DNA of 25,157 nucleotides from an uncultured Bacilli bacterium (GCA_934085875.1 CAKOHQ010000017.1:1-25157), one strand, 5' to 3'. Positions 13,926 through 22,790 are shown, counted from the stretch's first letter. Numbers and translations: made by a program. The notes: a model not told the origin generated them from the sequence alone.

Positions 13926-15797
13926 ATGAAAAAAAGAGAATTTAAAAGTGAATCAAAAAGATTATTGGATTTAATGATTAATTCTATATATACTAATAAA
14001 GATATATTTTTAAGAGAATTAATTAGTAATGCTAGTGATGCAATTGATAAATTATATTATAAAAGTTTAACTGATAAATCTATTAAAGTTAATAAAGATG
14101 ATTTAGAAATTAATATTAATTTTGATAAAGATTTAAGAACTATTACTGTTAGTGATAATGGTTGTGGTATGAGTGAAAGTGATTTAGAGAATAATTTAGG
14201 TACTATTGCTAAAAGTGGTTCTTTAGCTTTTAAAGAAATGAATGAAGTAAAAGATAAAGACATTGATATAATAGGACAATTTGGTGTAGGTTTTTATAGT
14301 GCATTTATGGTAGCAGATGAAATAACTGTTATGAGTAAAGCTTATGATAGTGAAGACGCTTATAGATGGAACTCTAAAGGTTTAGAAGGCTATACATTAG
14401 AAAAATGTGATAAGAGTAGTGTTGGTACTGATATAATTTTACATATTAAAGATAATACTGATGATGATAATTATAATGACTATTTAACTGAGTTTAAATT
14501 GAAAGACTTGATTAAAAAATATAGTGATTATATTAGATATCCAATTAAAATGGAAGTAAGTCATAGTCATAAAAAAGATGATAGTGATGAATATGAAACT
14601 GTTAAAGAAATTGAAACTATTAATAGTATGATTCCAATTTGGAAAAAGAATAAAAAAGATGTTAGTGACGAAGAATATGAACATTATTATACTGATACTT
14701 ATTATGATTATGAGAAACCTTTAAAAGTTATAAGTACTAGTGTAGAAGGTGCTGTTAGTTATAAAGGATTATTGTTTGTACCAAGTCATGCTCCTTATGA
14801 TTTTTATACTAAAGAATATGAAAAAGGATTGAGTTTATATTCTAATGGTGTATTGATTATGGATAAATGTAGTGAGTTATTACCTGATTATTTTAGTTTT
14901 ATAAAAGGTGTAATTGATACTGAGGACGTATCTTTAAATATAAGCCGTGAAATGCTTCAAAAAACTAAAGCAGTTAGTTTAATTGCTAAAAATATTGAAA
15001 ATAAAATAATTAAAGAATTTAAAGATATGTTAGATAATGACAGAGAAAATTATGTAAAGATGTTTAAGGTATTTGGAACTAATATTAAATTTGGTATTTA
15101 TAATAATTATGGAATGGATAAAGATAAGTTACAAGATTTAATAATGTTTAATTCTAGTAAGACTAAAGATTTAATTACTTTAAAAGAATATGTTTCTAAT
15201 ATGAAAGAAGACCAAAAAGATATTTATTATGCTAGTGGTGAAAGTGTTGATAAGATAGATTTACTTCCTCAAATAGAACAAGTTAAAGATAAAGATTATG
15301 AAATATTATATTTAACTGATTATGTAGATGAATTTACATTACAAGCATTAAGAGAATATGATGGTAAGAATTTTAAAAATGTTAGTGATGCTGATTTAGA
15401 TTTAGAAGATAAAAAGGAAGATATTGAAAAATTAAATGCTGATAATAAAGATTTATTAACTTTAATGAAAGATACTATTGGTATTAGTGGTGTTAAGTTT
15501 ACTGGTAAGTTAAAAAATCATCCTGTATGTTTAACAAGTAAAGGTAATGTTTCTGTTGAAATGCAGAAAGTAATTAATTCTATGCCAGGAGATGAAAGTG
15601 TTAATGCAGAAATGGTACTAGAAATTAATGAAAATCATCCTATTGCTGACAAATTAAAATCATTATATGAAACTGATAAAGAAGAATTAAAGAAATATAG
15701 TAAAGTTTTATATAGTGAAGCAAGACTTATAGAAGGGCTTGGAATAGATAATCCTACTGAGATAAGTAATTTAATATGTGATTTGATTTCAAAATAG
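13926..15797 (+). CDS. htpG: HtpG, Hsp90-family chaperone
   Basis: 623 residues, the usual length for bacterial Hsp90. The N-terminal GHKL ATPase domain has RELISNASDAIDKL (catalytic Glu and Mg-binding Asn), DNGCGM, GTIAKSGS and GQFGVGFYSAFMVAD (lid and phosphate loop). The middle domain contains the Arg-bearing NISREMLQ stretch at about 340. The C-terminal dimerisation domain ends DNPTEISNLICDLISK. ATP-driven clamp chaperone of the cytoplasm. Here it is a single-gene unit: promoter within a CIRCE-like operator, RBS AGGAGATG before ATG 13926, and a terminator right after the stop. HrcA control, heat induced, is inferred. No hrcA gene is in the window. Confidence 0.97.
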   Translation: MKKREFKSESKRLLDLMINSIYTNKDIFLRELISNASDAIDKLYYKSLTDKSIKVNKDDLEININFDKDLRTITVSDNGCGMSESDLENNLGTIAKSGSLAFKEMNEVKDKDIDIIGQFGVGFYSAFMVADEITVMSKAYDSEDAYRWNSKGLEGYTLEKCDKSSVGTDIILHIKDNTDDDNYNDYLTEFKLKDLIKKYSDYIRYPIKMEVSHSHKKDDSDEYETVKEIETINSMIPIWKKNKKDVSDEEYEHYYTDTYYDYEKPLKVISTSVEGAVSYKGLLFVPSHAPYDFYTKEYEKGLSLYSNGVLIMDKCSELLPDYFSFIKGVIDTEDVSLNISREMLQKTKAVSLIAKNIENKIIKEFKDMLDNDRENYVKMFKVFGTNIKFGIYNNYGMDKDKLQDLIMFNSSKTKDLITLKEYVSNMKEDQKDIYYASGESVDKIDLLPQIEQVKDKDYEILYLTDYVDEFTLQALREYDGKNFKNVSDADLDLEDKKEDIEKLNADNKDLLTLMKDTIGISGVKFTGKLKNHPVCLTSKGNVSVEMQKVINSMPGDESVNAEMVLEINENHPIADKLKSLYETDKEELKKYSKVLYSEARLIEGLGIDNPTEISNLICDLISK

Positions 15798-15817
15798 ACT
15801 TTATGGTCTATTTTTTT
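15793..15817 (+). terminator. Intrinsic terminator of htpG
   Basis: AATAGAC-TTTATG-GTCTATT then a T-run; the stem includes the stop codon. Confidence 0.85.
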
Positions 15818-15833
15818 GATGTTTATTTTTTGT

Positions 15834-15878
15834 AGTGTGAAACTTTTTTAACAAAATATGAGAAAATAGTTTCACACT
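15834..15878. repeat. Long-spaced inverted repeat before the ABC-F gene
   Basis: Perfect 11-bp arms AGTGTGAAACT (15834-15844) and AGTTTCACACT (15868-15878) separated by 23 nt. The right arm ends 14 nt before the second TATAAT and overlaps the -35 position, so it would block RNA polymerase if bound. There is no T-run, so it does not look like a terminator. A pair of operator half-sites is the favoured reading. Confidence 0.6.
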
Positions 15879-15887
15879 GTGGTAAAA

Positions 15888-15898
15888 TATAATATAAT
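15888..15898 (+). promoter_or_regulatory. Double -10 of the ABC-F promoter
   Basis: Overlapping TATAAT copies at 15888-15893 and 15893-15898. The -35 is poor, and the position 17 nt before the second box overlaps the repeat arm; suggests activation or repression at this site. Confidence 0.5.
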
Positions 15899-15917
15899 CG
15901 TTTTTAGAGGTGGAATT

Positions 15918-17501
15918 ATGTTAAAGGTTATAGATTTAGAATTAAGATTTACTACTAAAACTTTATTTAAAAATGTAAATTTAGAGTTTTCAAAAGACAA
16001 TTGTTATGGAATAATTGGCGCTAATGGAGCTGGTAAAAGTACTTTTTTAAAAATATTGGATGGTAGAATAGAACCTACAAATGGAGAAATAATACTTGGT
16101 AAAGATGAACGTATATCTACTTTGGTTCAAAATCATAATTTATATGATAATTATAAAGTAATTGATACTGTTATTATGGGTAATAAAGAATTATATTCAA
16201 TTATAAAGGAAAAAGAAGAAATATATAGTAAAACTGATTTTACAGATGAGGATGGAATTAGAGTTGCAGAGTTAGAAGATAAATTTTTAAACATGAATGG
16301 TTGGGATGCTGAAAGTGATGCTGAAAAATTATTAAATGGTTTAGGAGTTAATAAAGATTTATTTTATCTTGAAATGAGTGAATTAAAAGATAGTGATAAG
16401 GTTAAAGTGTTACTTGCGAGTGCTTTATTTGGTGATCCTGATGTTCTTCTTTTAGATGAACCTACAAATGGTTTAGATGTAAAAAGTAAGATGTGGCTAG
16501 AAGAATTTTTAATTAACTTTAAAAATACTGTGTTAGTTGTTAGCCATGATAGAGCTTTCTTAAATAAGGTTTGTACTCATATGGTTGATATAGATTATGA
16601 AAAGATTACTATGTTTGTAGGTAATTACGATTTTTGGTATAAATCTAGTCAATTAATACAACAACAAATGAAGGATTCTAATAAGAAAAAAGAAGATAAG
16701 ATAAAAGAATTAGAGGATTTTATTAGAAGATTTAGTGCTAATGCTAGTAAGAGTAAACAGGCTACTAGTAGGAAGAAAGCATTAGAAAAAATAAAATTAG
16801 ATGAAATAAAGCCTAGCAGTAGAAAATATCCGTATATTAATTTTGATATTGAAAGAGAATTAGGTAATGATGTAGTTATTGTGGATAATGTTTGTTATAA
16901 AGATATTTTACATAATGTTAAGTTTGTTATTAGAAAAGGTGATAAGATAGCGCTTATTGGTAATAATGAAATTGCAAAAACTACTCTTCTTAATATAATT
17001 AGTGGGGAATTAGAACCTGACTCTGGTAGTGTTAAATTAGGTTCAACAGTTAAAATGTCTTATTATGAAAAAAATCATGATAAATATTTTCAAAATAGTA
17101 TGAATATGATGGATTGGTTAAGACAATTTACTGATAGTACTGATGATACTTTTATTAGAGGATTCTTAGGTAGAATGCTATTTAGTGGAGAAGAAGTTTT
17201 TAAAGATGTAAAAGTATTATCTGGTGGAGAAAAAGTTAGATGTATGTTTGCAAAAGTTATGTTAAATCATGGGAATGTTTTGTTATTAGATGAACCTACT
17301 AATCATTTAGATATTGAAAGTATAACTGCACTTAATGAAGGTTTAGAAAGATATAGAAGTTCATTAGTAATAAGTACTTTTGATGAAGAAATAATTGATA
17401 CAGTTTGTAATAGACTTATAGAAATAAAAAAAGATGGTACAATAAGAGATAAAGAAATAAGTTATGAAGAATATATAGAAAGATTTGGAATAGAGAGTTA
17501 A
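15918..17501 (+). CDS. ABC-F family ATPase with one degenerate ATP site
   Basis: 527 residues: two ABC ATPase domains joined by a charged linker (about 250-300), no membrane segments, as in ribosome-associated ABC-F proteins (YkpA/YbiT-like). Domain 1 has an intact Walker A (GANGAGKST, 34-42), Walker B (VLLLDEPTN, from 176) and H-loop (SHDR, His210), but its signature is LKDSDK (156-161) in place of LSGGQ. Domain 2 has Walker A GNNEIAKTT (348-356), lacking the Gly before Lys, an intact signature LSGGE (434-438) and Walker B, and ISTFD where the H-loop His is expected. So the changes fall in one composite site. ATG 15918 is preceded by AGAGGTGGA; the upstream in-frame ATG at 15879 precedes the -10 boxes. 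An inverted repeat lies upstream. Cellular role, for example ribosome rescue or antibiotic tolerance, is not shown. Confidence 0.85.
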   Translation: MLKVIDLELRFTTKTLFKNVNLEFSKDNCYGIIGANGAGKSTFLKILDGRIEPTNGEIILGKDERISTLVQNHNLYDNYKVIDTVIMGNKELYSIIKEKEEIYSKTDFTDEDGIRVAELEDKFLNMNGWDAESDAEKLLNGLGVNKDLFYLEMSELKDSDKVKVLLASALFGDPDVLLLDEPTNGLDVKSKMWLEEFLINFKNTVLVVSHDRAFLNKVCTHMVDIDYEKITMFVGNYDFWYKSSQLIQQQMKDSNKKKEDKIKELEDFIRRFSANASKSKQATSRKKALEKIKLDEIKPSSRKYPYINFDIERELGNDVVIVDNVCYKDILHNVKFVIRKGDKIALIGNNEIAKTTLLNIISGELEPDSGSVKLGSTVKMSYYEKNHDKYFQNSMNMMDWLRQFTDSTDDTFIRGFLGRMLFSGEEVFKDVKVLSGGEKVRCMFAKVMLNHGNVLLLDEPTNHLDIESITALNEGLERYRSSLVISTFDEEIIDTVCNRLIEIKKDGTIRDKEISYEEYIERFGIES

Positions 17502-17512
17502 TTTAAAATAAA

Positions 17513-17541
17513 TTGACTTTTCTTTTATATTAATATATAAT
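17513..17541 (+). promoter_or_regulatory. Promoter of the permease gene
   Basis: TTGACT (17513-17518), 17-nt spacer, TATAAT (17536-17541), and TTTGGAGGACTTTT before ATG 17564. Confidence 0.85.
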
Positions 17542-17563
17542 CTCATTTGTTTGGAGGACTTTT

Positions 17564-18406
17564 ATGAAAGATATAATAATTGATACTTTTATTGATGCTT
17601 TGAAAATATTACCATTTCTTTTTATAACTTTTTTGTTATTGGAACTTTTAGAACATAAATTAAATAATAAAACTAAAAATGTTATAAGTAAATCTGGTAA
17701 AGTTGGACCTATAATTGGTAGTTTACTTGGAGCAATACCTCAATGTGGTTTTTCTGTTGTTGCAACTAATTTATATATAACACGTGTTATTTCTTTAGGA
17801 ACATTATTTTCTATTTATCTATCTACCAGTGATGAAATGCTTCCTATTATGTTAAGTCAAAATGTTAATTTTAAAACTATATTAATGGTAATTTTAATAA
17901 AAATAATTACTGGTATGTTATTTGGTTTTGTTATAGATTTAGTTATTAGAAAAAATAATAAGAATAAATATGATTATCATATATGTGAAGAAGAACATTG
18001 TCATTGTGATCATGGTATTGTTAAATCTAGTTTAAAACACACTTTTAATATAATAATATTTATTATTGGTGTTAGTTTTATATTAAATGTTATATTTTTA
18101 TATTGTGGCAATGATTTGATTAGCAAAATATTTATGAAAGATACTTTGTTTGGACCTTTTTGGGGTTCATTAGTTGGTTTAATACCTAATTGTGGGGCAA
18201 GTGTTATTTTAACTGAAATGTTTTTAAAAGGTGCAATTAATTTAGGAACATGTATCGCTGGTTTATTAACTGGTAGTGGGGTTGCTTTGTTAGTTTTATT
18301 TAAATCTAATAAAAATATTAAAGAAAATTTATGTATTTGTTTAACTTTATATTTAATTGGAGTACTCGTTGGTATATTTATTGAATTTGTAGGTATACTA
18401 ATATAG
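17564..18406 (+). CDS. Putative heavy-metal/manganese or arsenic exporter permease (ArsP_2-like)
   Basis: 280 residues, about eight membrane helices in two repeated halves. Each half carries a matching signature: IPQCGFSVV near residue 60 and IPNCGASVI near 206-214, a duplication seen in the 10-TM heavy-metal exporter family (pfam ArsP_2; often named putative manganese transporter or arsenic efflux protein). Between the halves a cytoplasmic loop reads HICEEEHCHCDHG, a His/Cys cluster fit for binding soft or transition metals. The gene has its own promoter and sits before hsp20. Substrate not determinable from sequence alone; export is inferred from the family. Confidence 0.8.
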   Translation: MKDIIIDTFIDALKILPFLFITFLLLELLEHKLNNKTKNVISKSGKVGPIIGSLLGAIPQCGFSVVATNLYITRVISLGTLFSIYLSTSDEMLPIMLSQNVNFKTILMVILIKIITGMLFGFVIDLVIRKNNKNKYDYHICEEEHCHCDHGIVKSSLKHTFNIIIFIIGVSFILNVIFLYCGNDLISKIFMKDTLFGPFWGSLVGLIPNCGASVILTEMFLKGAINLGTCIAGLLTGSGVALLVLFKSNKNIKENLCICLTLYLIGVLVGIFIEFVGILI

Positions 18407-18434
18407 GGTACTTTTTTTAAATTTTTTAAAAAAA

Positions 18435-18461
18435 TTAGCACATAGTATTGACAAGTGCTAA
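18435..18461. promoter_or_regulatory. CIRCE-like HrcA operator upstream of hsp20
   Basis: TTAGCACAT-N9-AAGTGCTAA. The right arm and TATTGAC core are identical to the htpG copy; left-arm position 9 differs. Encloses the -35. Confidence 0.85.
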
Positions 18462-18475
18462 AATAGTGCTATAAT
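18448..18475 (+). promoter_or_regulatory. hsp20 promoter
   Basis: TTGACA (18448-18453), 16-nt spacer, TATAAT (18470-18475). Confidence 0.8.
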
Positions 18476-18501
18476 TATAATTGTGAAAGGAAGAGAGATA
18501 T

Positions 18502-18894
18502 ATGAGTTTAATACCTAGAAAGTATTATTTAGATGATTTTTTTGATGATTTTGTTAGTTCTAAGGATGGATCAGTTATGAAATGTGATATTTATGAAAAG
18601 GATGGTAAATGTAATATTGAAGTTGATGTACCTGGATTTGATAAGAAAGACATCAATGTAGAATGTAAAAATGGTTATTTAACTGTAACTGCAAAAAAAG
18701 AAGAAACTGAAGAAGATAGCGATAAAAACTATATAAGAAAAGAAAGAAGTTATGGTGAATATTCTAGATCATTCTATGTTGGAGATGTTGATGCTAGTTT
18801 AATTAATGCTAAATTTAATAATGGTACATTATGTATAACTGTTCCTAAAGAAGAAAAACAAGATAATAAAACTGTCATTGAAATCAATGATTAA
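18502..18894 (+). CDS. Small heat-shock protein, Hsp20/alpha-crystallin family
   Basis: 130 residues. Short N-terminal arm (about 1-25), then the alpha-crystallin domain (about 28-118): CDIYEKDGKCNIEVDVPGFD, KKDINVECKNGYLTVTA, RSYGEYSRSFYVG and NGTLCITVPKEE. The C-terminal VIEI forms the I-x-I motif that docks in a neighbouring subunit. ATP-independent holdase forming oligomers in the cytoplasm. Single-gene unit with CIRCE-like operator and terminator; co-regulated with htpG (inference). Ribosome-binding site AAAGGAAGAG before ATG 18502. Confidence 0.95.
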   Translation: MSLIPRKYYLDDFFDDFVSSKDGSVMKCDIYEKDGKCNIEVDVPGFDKKDINVECKNGYLTVTAKKEETEEDSDKNYIRKERSYGEYSRSFYVGDVDASLINAKFNNGTLCITVPKEEKQDNKTVIEIND

Positions 18895-18918
18895 GGACAC
18901 TTTTGTCCTTTTTGTTTT
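18893..18918 (+). terminator. Intrinsic terminator of hsp20
   Basis: AAGGACA-CTTT-TGTCCTT then a T-rich run; begins at the stop codon. Confidence 0.9.
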
Positions 18919-18945
18919 GTAAAATTTTATTTTTTATATTATACT
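18917..18945 (+). promoter_or_regulatory. Promoter of the lipid-kinase gene
   Basis: TTGTAA (18917-18922), 17-nt spacer, TATACT (18940-18945). Confidence 0.65.
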
Positions 18946-18966
18946 AATTGTGAAAGGGTGATCTAT

Positions 18967-19902
18967 TTGAAACAATGTGTTATGATATATAATCCCAATA
19001 GCGGACATACAATGAATGAGAAGAATTTAAAAAGTGCAAAAAAAATATTTCCAGAGTATGGATATAATTTAAAGATTGTTCCAACACAATATGCAGGACA
19101 TGCTAAAGAAATAGTAAGTCATTTGGAATATGTTGATTTAGTTGTTAGTGTTGGTGGAGATGGAACATTTAATGAAGTAGTTACTGGAAACTATTTAAGA
19201 ACTAATAGGCTTTTAATTGCAAACATTCCAGTTGGAACATGTAATGATGTTGGTACAATGTTTGGCTATGGAAAAAACTTTGAAGCAAATTTAAAATTAC
19301 TTCTTGAAGGTGAAGTAAAAAAAATTGATATATGTATTGTAAATGAAAGACCATTTGTTTATGTTGCTGGACTAGGTAAATTTATTAATATTGCTTATGA
19401 TACTCCTAGATATTTAAAAAAGAAATATGGTTATTTTGCTTATTTAATAGAAGGTATTAAAGATTATTTTAGACCTATAAAATCTTATTACATAGATTTT
19501 GAAGTTAATGGACTTAAAAAAAGTGGGTATTATTCTTTTATATTAGTTAGTAATGCTAATAGAATTGCGGGTATAAATAATTTTTATAAAGATGTTAAAT
19601 TAGATGATAATCAGTTTGAAGTATTGTTATGTAATTTTCCTAGTAGAAGAAGTATTATAAAAGCATTAAGATTGTTAATAGATCATGATCCTAATAACAT
19701 TAGTGGTATAGAATTTTATAAAACTAATGAGATAGATTTTAAATTTTTACAATATCCTAAAAAAGCATGGTGTATTGATGGTGATAAATTAGATAGAGCA
19801 GTACTAGAATATAATTTTAGTACAGTTAATGATTTTGATGTAATGATGCCTAAAAAGAATGTTAAAAAATTATTTATTAGAGACATTAATTTAGATGATT
19901 AA
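18967..19902 (+). CDS. Diacylglycerol/lipid kinase, YegS/DgkB family
   Basis: 311 residues. The N-terminal Rossmann-like DAGK catalytic domain has MIYNPNSG, then SVGGDGTFNEVVTG (about 60-73; the GGDGT nucleotide loop), and PVGTCNDVGTMFG (usual GTANDFAR-type segment). The C-terminal beta-sandwich ends after a KAWCIDGDKL strand, where the family's D-G-E motif binds cofactor. Phosphorylates diacylglycerol or related lipids to recycle them, acting at the inner face of the membrane. TTG 18967 is preferred, because AAAGGGTGAT lies just before it; GTG 18958 is part of that site. Single-gene unit, convergent with the YfhO gene. Confidence 0.9.
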   Translation: MKQCVMIYNPNSGHTMNEKNLKSAKKIFPEYGYNLKIVPTQYAGHAKEIVSHLEYVDLVVSVGGDGTFNEVVTGNYLRTNRLLIANIPVGTCNDVGTMFGYGKNFEANLKLLLEGEVKKIDICIVNERPFVYVAGLGKFINIAYDTPRYLKKKYGYFAYLIEGIKDYFRPIKSYYIDFEVNGLKKSGYYSFILVSNANRIAGINNFYKDVKLDDNQFEVLLCNFPSRRSIIKALRLLIDHDPNNISGIEFYKTNEIDFKFLQYPKKAWCIDGDKLDRAVLEYNFSTVNDFDVMMPKKNVKKLFIRDINLDD

Positions 19903-19921
19903 TAAATGATTATTATATTTA

Positions 19922-19964
19922 AATAAAAAAAGGTTTAGTTTTAGTTTACTAAGCCTTTATTTGT
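19922..19964. terminator. Bidirectional terminator between lipid kinase and YfhO genes
   Basis: AAAGGTTTAGT (19929-19939) pairs with ACTAAGCCTTT (19948-19958), 11 pairs with one G-T, 8-nt loop. An A-run on the left and a T-run on the right serve both directions. The minus-strand stop TAG (19951-19949) lies inside the stem. Confidence 0.85.
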
Positions 19965-22501
19965 TGTTTTTTATTAATTATTAAGTATGCTATTGTAATT
20001 ATTAGTGTTGTAATACTTATAGATATACCTATATCTAAATTGTTAGGAATATATTTTAATTCTATGTTGTTTTCTCCTTTTTTTAAATCAAATCCTAATA
20101 GACTATCATTAATTTTATAAGTTTTAATTTCTCTATTATTTGAATATACTTTCCATCCTTTATCGTATGGTATTGAAGTATAGATTGAAGTATCATTTTG
20201 AAGTGTAATATTTCCTTTTATATTATTTTCTTTGAAATCAGTAATATTTATTTTATTTGAATTTAATATGTTATAAGCTTCTATAAATTTATTGTTATCT
20301 ATGGTGTAAATATCTATTTCTTCATTTAAATATGATTTGTATGATACATATACTTGTATGTTGCTATCATTTGATATTGTATTTATAACATATTCTTCAT
20401 CATATATATTACATTCTTTAAATGTTTTATTTAATTTTATTTGAATATCATTTATATTGATATTATTTTTATAATATATTTTATCATTTATTATAATGTA
20501 ATTAATTTGTGAATTATTTGAGTATAAATATATATTATCAAATTCATTTATATAATTATATTTAACTAATGTTTCTTTTTTATTTTGTGAAATTATTTCT
20601 TTATTGTTAAGCGTTAATCTATGGAATACATTTTCTATATTTGTTCCATAATTTATAAAATCATTTTGATATTCTATTGGATTAATAAAATTATTAGTCC
20701 ATTTTTTTATTGATTTATTTACTCCAAACATCAAACCTGTTGTGTAATTAAATTTATATGTTAAAGTATTATTTTTATTTAGTGCTAGACTATATCTTTT
20801 AACATCATTATTTTTTCCAATCGTATATTTTATATCAAACATTAAATCGTATACTGGAGTGTTTTGTTTATAGTAATAACTATTGATTCTATTACCTGGT
20901 TGTCCTAAATCATTATTTAATTCTGCTAGGTTGTTATACGCCATTGATGTAAATGTACTTTGTCCGTAATAGTTATACCATGCTCCATCATTAAGTGTTA
21001 GTATTGTATTTTTTTCTGTTCTATAAAATAATTCATTATCTTTTTCTTTAATTTCATTTATACTTTCATGTACGTTATTGTATGTTGAATAAAATTCATC
21101 AATGTATTGTAAAATATCCCAATTATGATTTACAGATATTACACATTCTATAGAACAAACTGTTATAAATAATATTGTACTTAAGTTTTTAAATTTTGGA
21201 TAGAAATGATATAAAGTATAGATTAAGAAATAAGTTGATATTAATAAATAATTTATTGTTATCATATTTGATGTTATATTGTTATATTTTGTTAAGTATA
21301 CAAATGTTATAAATATTAAGCAAATAACATATGTTATTAAAACTTTTGTAAAAGATATTTCTTTTATGTTTTTTAGAGAATAAGCACATATTAATATAAG
21401 TATAAAACTATATATAAATGAATATCTATATGGCAAATCATTTGGTACATGGAATGCGTGCCATACATAATCTAAAGGAGCAACATAAAACGAAGTTAAT
21501 AAGAATATAAGAATTAATGTGTATATTATTTTTCTTTTAATGTTTATTTTTTTGTTAAGAAAGAATAATAGATATAATCCTATAGAAAGTATTCCACATG
21601 ATACGTTTGGAGCATTTGATATGTCGGATGCAAATACTGTTTTTGTTATTCCGGTTAAATGATTTTTAAAAAAGTTAATTATAGTGAATGCGTAGTATTG
21701 GTCTGTTGGAATAGTCCCCATAGTTGCATTTGTACTTTTTAAAGATTCATACATTGGTATTAGTTCAAATGCTAATAGTAATCCAGATGCTAAAGAACAT
21801 ATTGCAAATTTTAAACATTTTTTTGATATATTTTTAATGTTAATTTTTTTTGCTTTTATTATTAAATATGATAAGAAATATATACATGAATAAATACATG
21901 TCATATAACCTATAAAATAATTTGTAAACAACATTAATGTTAGAGATAGTGTGTATAAAACTCCATTATCTTTATTAATTATATTTTCTATACCTAACGT
22001 TATTAAAGGAAGAATATACATTCCATCTAACCACATTATATTCCAATAATATGCTGTAAAGTACGCTGAATATCCGTAAAGAAGTGATATTCCTATCATA
22101 TATAATTTGTTTGTATTAAATTTTTTATGTATATAATATGAGCATGTTATACAAGATAATATACTTTTTAAACCTATTACTATTGAATAAGACATTATAA
22201 TATTTCTTCTTTTGAATAAAAACATTATTATATTTAGTGGTGATGATAAGTAATTAAAAAAATTTCTGAAATATGGTAATCCTAATCCTGTATTAAAACT
22301 ATAAATAATGTTTGCACCTTTTTTTATTCTATCATATAGTTCTGCAAGCATAGGACCATATTGGTGAAAAAAATCTATTGTTAAAAGTGAATTTCTACCA
22401 AATGGTGCAACTTTTTGTAAAATGTATATTGTAGATATTATTGATGTTCCTAATATAAATACTGCTATTAAATATCCATATTTTTTTAAAAAGTTTTTCA
22501 T
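19949..22501 (-). CDS. YfhO-family membrane protein
   Basis: About 850 residues. Begins with a membrane helix (LKKYGYLIAVFILGTSIIST), then an extracytoplasmic loop with LLTIDFFHQYGPMLAELYDR and IYSFNTGLGLPYFRNFFNY, the typical first loop of YfhO (GT-C-like fold with a conserved acidic residue). A dozen or so membrane segments follow to about residue 440, then a 380-residue extracellular domain rich in Asn and Tyr, and a final helix near 825-845 with a short basic tail. YfhO proteins act as lipid-linked-sugar glycosyltransferases that decorate lipoteichoic acid in some Bacillota; that role here is inferred. ATG 22501 follows AGGTGATACTT; GTG 22510 lies in that site. Strong promoter at 22520-22548. 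Confidence 0.9.
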   Translation of the reverse strand: MKNFLKKYGYLIAVFILGTSIISTIYILQKVAPFGRNSLLTIDFFHQYGPMLAELYDRIKKGANIIYSFNTGLGLPYFRNFFNYLSSPLNIIMFLFKRRNIIMSYSIVIGLKSILSCITCSYYIHKKFNTNKLYMIGISLLYGYSAYFTAYYWNIMWLDGMYILPLITLGIENIINKDNGVLYTLSLTLMLFTNYFIGYMTCIYSCIYFLSYLIIKAKKINIKNISKKCLKFAICSLASGLLLAFELIPMYESLKSTNATMGTIPTDQYYAFTIINFFKNHLTGITKTVFASDISNAPNVSCGILSIGLYLLFFLNKKINIKRKIIYTLILIFLLTSFYVAPLDYVWHAFHVPNDLPYRYSFIYSFILILICAYSLKNIKEISFTKVLITYVICLIFITFVYLTKYNNITSNMITINYLLISTYFLIYTLYHFYPKFKNLSTILFITVCSIECVISVNHNWDILQYIDEFYSTYNNVHESINEIKEKDNELFYRTEKNTILTLNDGAWYNYYGQSTFTSMAYNNLAELNNDLGQPGNRINSYYYKQNTPVYDLMFDIKYTIGKNNDVKRYSLALNKNNTLTYKFNYTTGLMFGVNKSIKKWTNNFINPIEYQNDFINYGTNIENVFHRLTLNNKEIISQNKKETLVKYNYINEFDNIYLYSNNSQINYIIINDKIYYKNNININDIQIKLNKTFKECNIYDEEYVINTISNDSNIQVYVSYKSYLNEEIDIYTIDNNKFIEAYNILNSNKINITDFKENNIKGNITLQNDTSIYTSIPYDKGWKVYSNNREIKTYKINDSLLGFDLKKGENNIELKYIPNNLDIGISISITTLIITIAYLIINKKQQIKA

Positions 22502-22519
22502 AAGTATCACCTAATTAAA

Positions 22520-22548
22520 ATTATATAATATAGGTTATTTTTATTCAA
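22520..22548 (-). promoter_or_regulatory. Promoter of the YfhO gene
   Basis: On the minus strand TTGAAT (22548-22543), 17-nt spacer, TATAAT (22525-22520); the start codon is at 22501. Confidence 0.85.
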
Positions 22549-22715
22549 TTTTTTATTTGTTATTTTTTGTAATATTTTGGTAAGTTTTTATAAGTCTTGT
22601 CGATAGTCTTTAAATTATTATTAGATTGTATTAGTATAACTAATCGAACGTCTGGGTTGATGTCTACCTTACTAACTGAATTATAAAAGAGTAAAAGTAG
22701 TAAGGTGGTGATATT

Positions 22716-22790
22716 GTGTTCAAAAATTTAGAAAAATTTATGAATAGAATCATTGTTATTTTAATATTACTCTTCTTAGATAAAGAATAA
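22716..22790 (+). CDS. 24-residue hydrophobic peptide, candidate type I toxin
   Basis: GTG start behind AAGGTGGTGAT (10 of 11 bases complementary to the 16S tail), spacing 4. The peptide starts MFKNLEKFMNR, then a hydrophobic stretch IIVILILLFL (about 12-21) and DKE. Length and plan (amphipathic start, one short membrane helix, charged end) fit membrane-acting type I toxins such as Fst-like or holin-like toxins, but I do not match it to a known family. A TATAAC box at 22635-22640 would start the RNA at the left inverted repeat. A convergent small RNA lies 3' of it. Confidence 0.6.
   Translation: MFKNLEKFMNRIIVILILLFLDKE

Noticed and set aside
14057..14684. Two minus-strand ORFs within htpG
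   Set aside because: Shadows of a fully conserved chaperone gene.
18010..18441. Minus-strand ORF across the exporter gene and its 3' side
   Set aside because: Antisense of conserved membrane helices; would run over the CIRCE-hsp20 promoter region.
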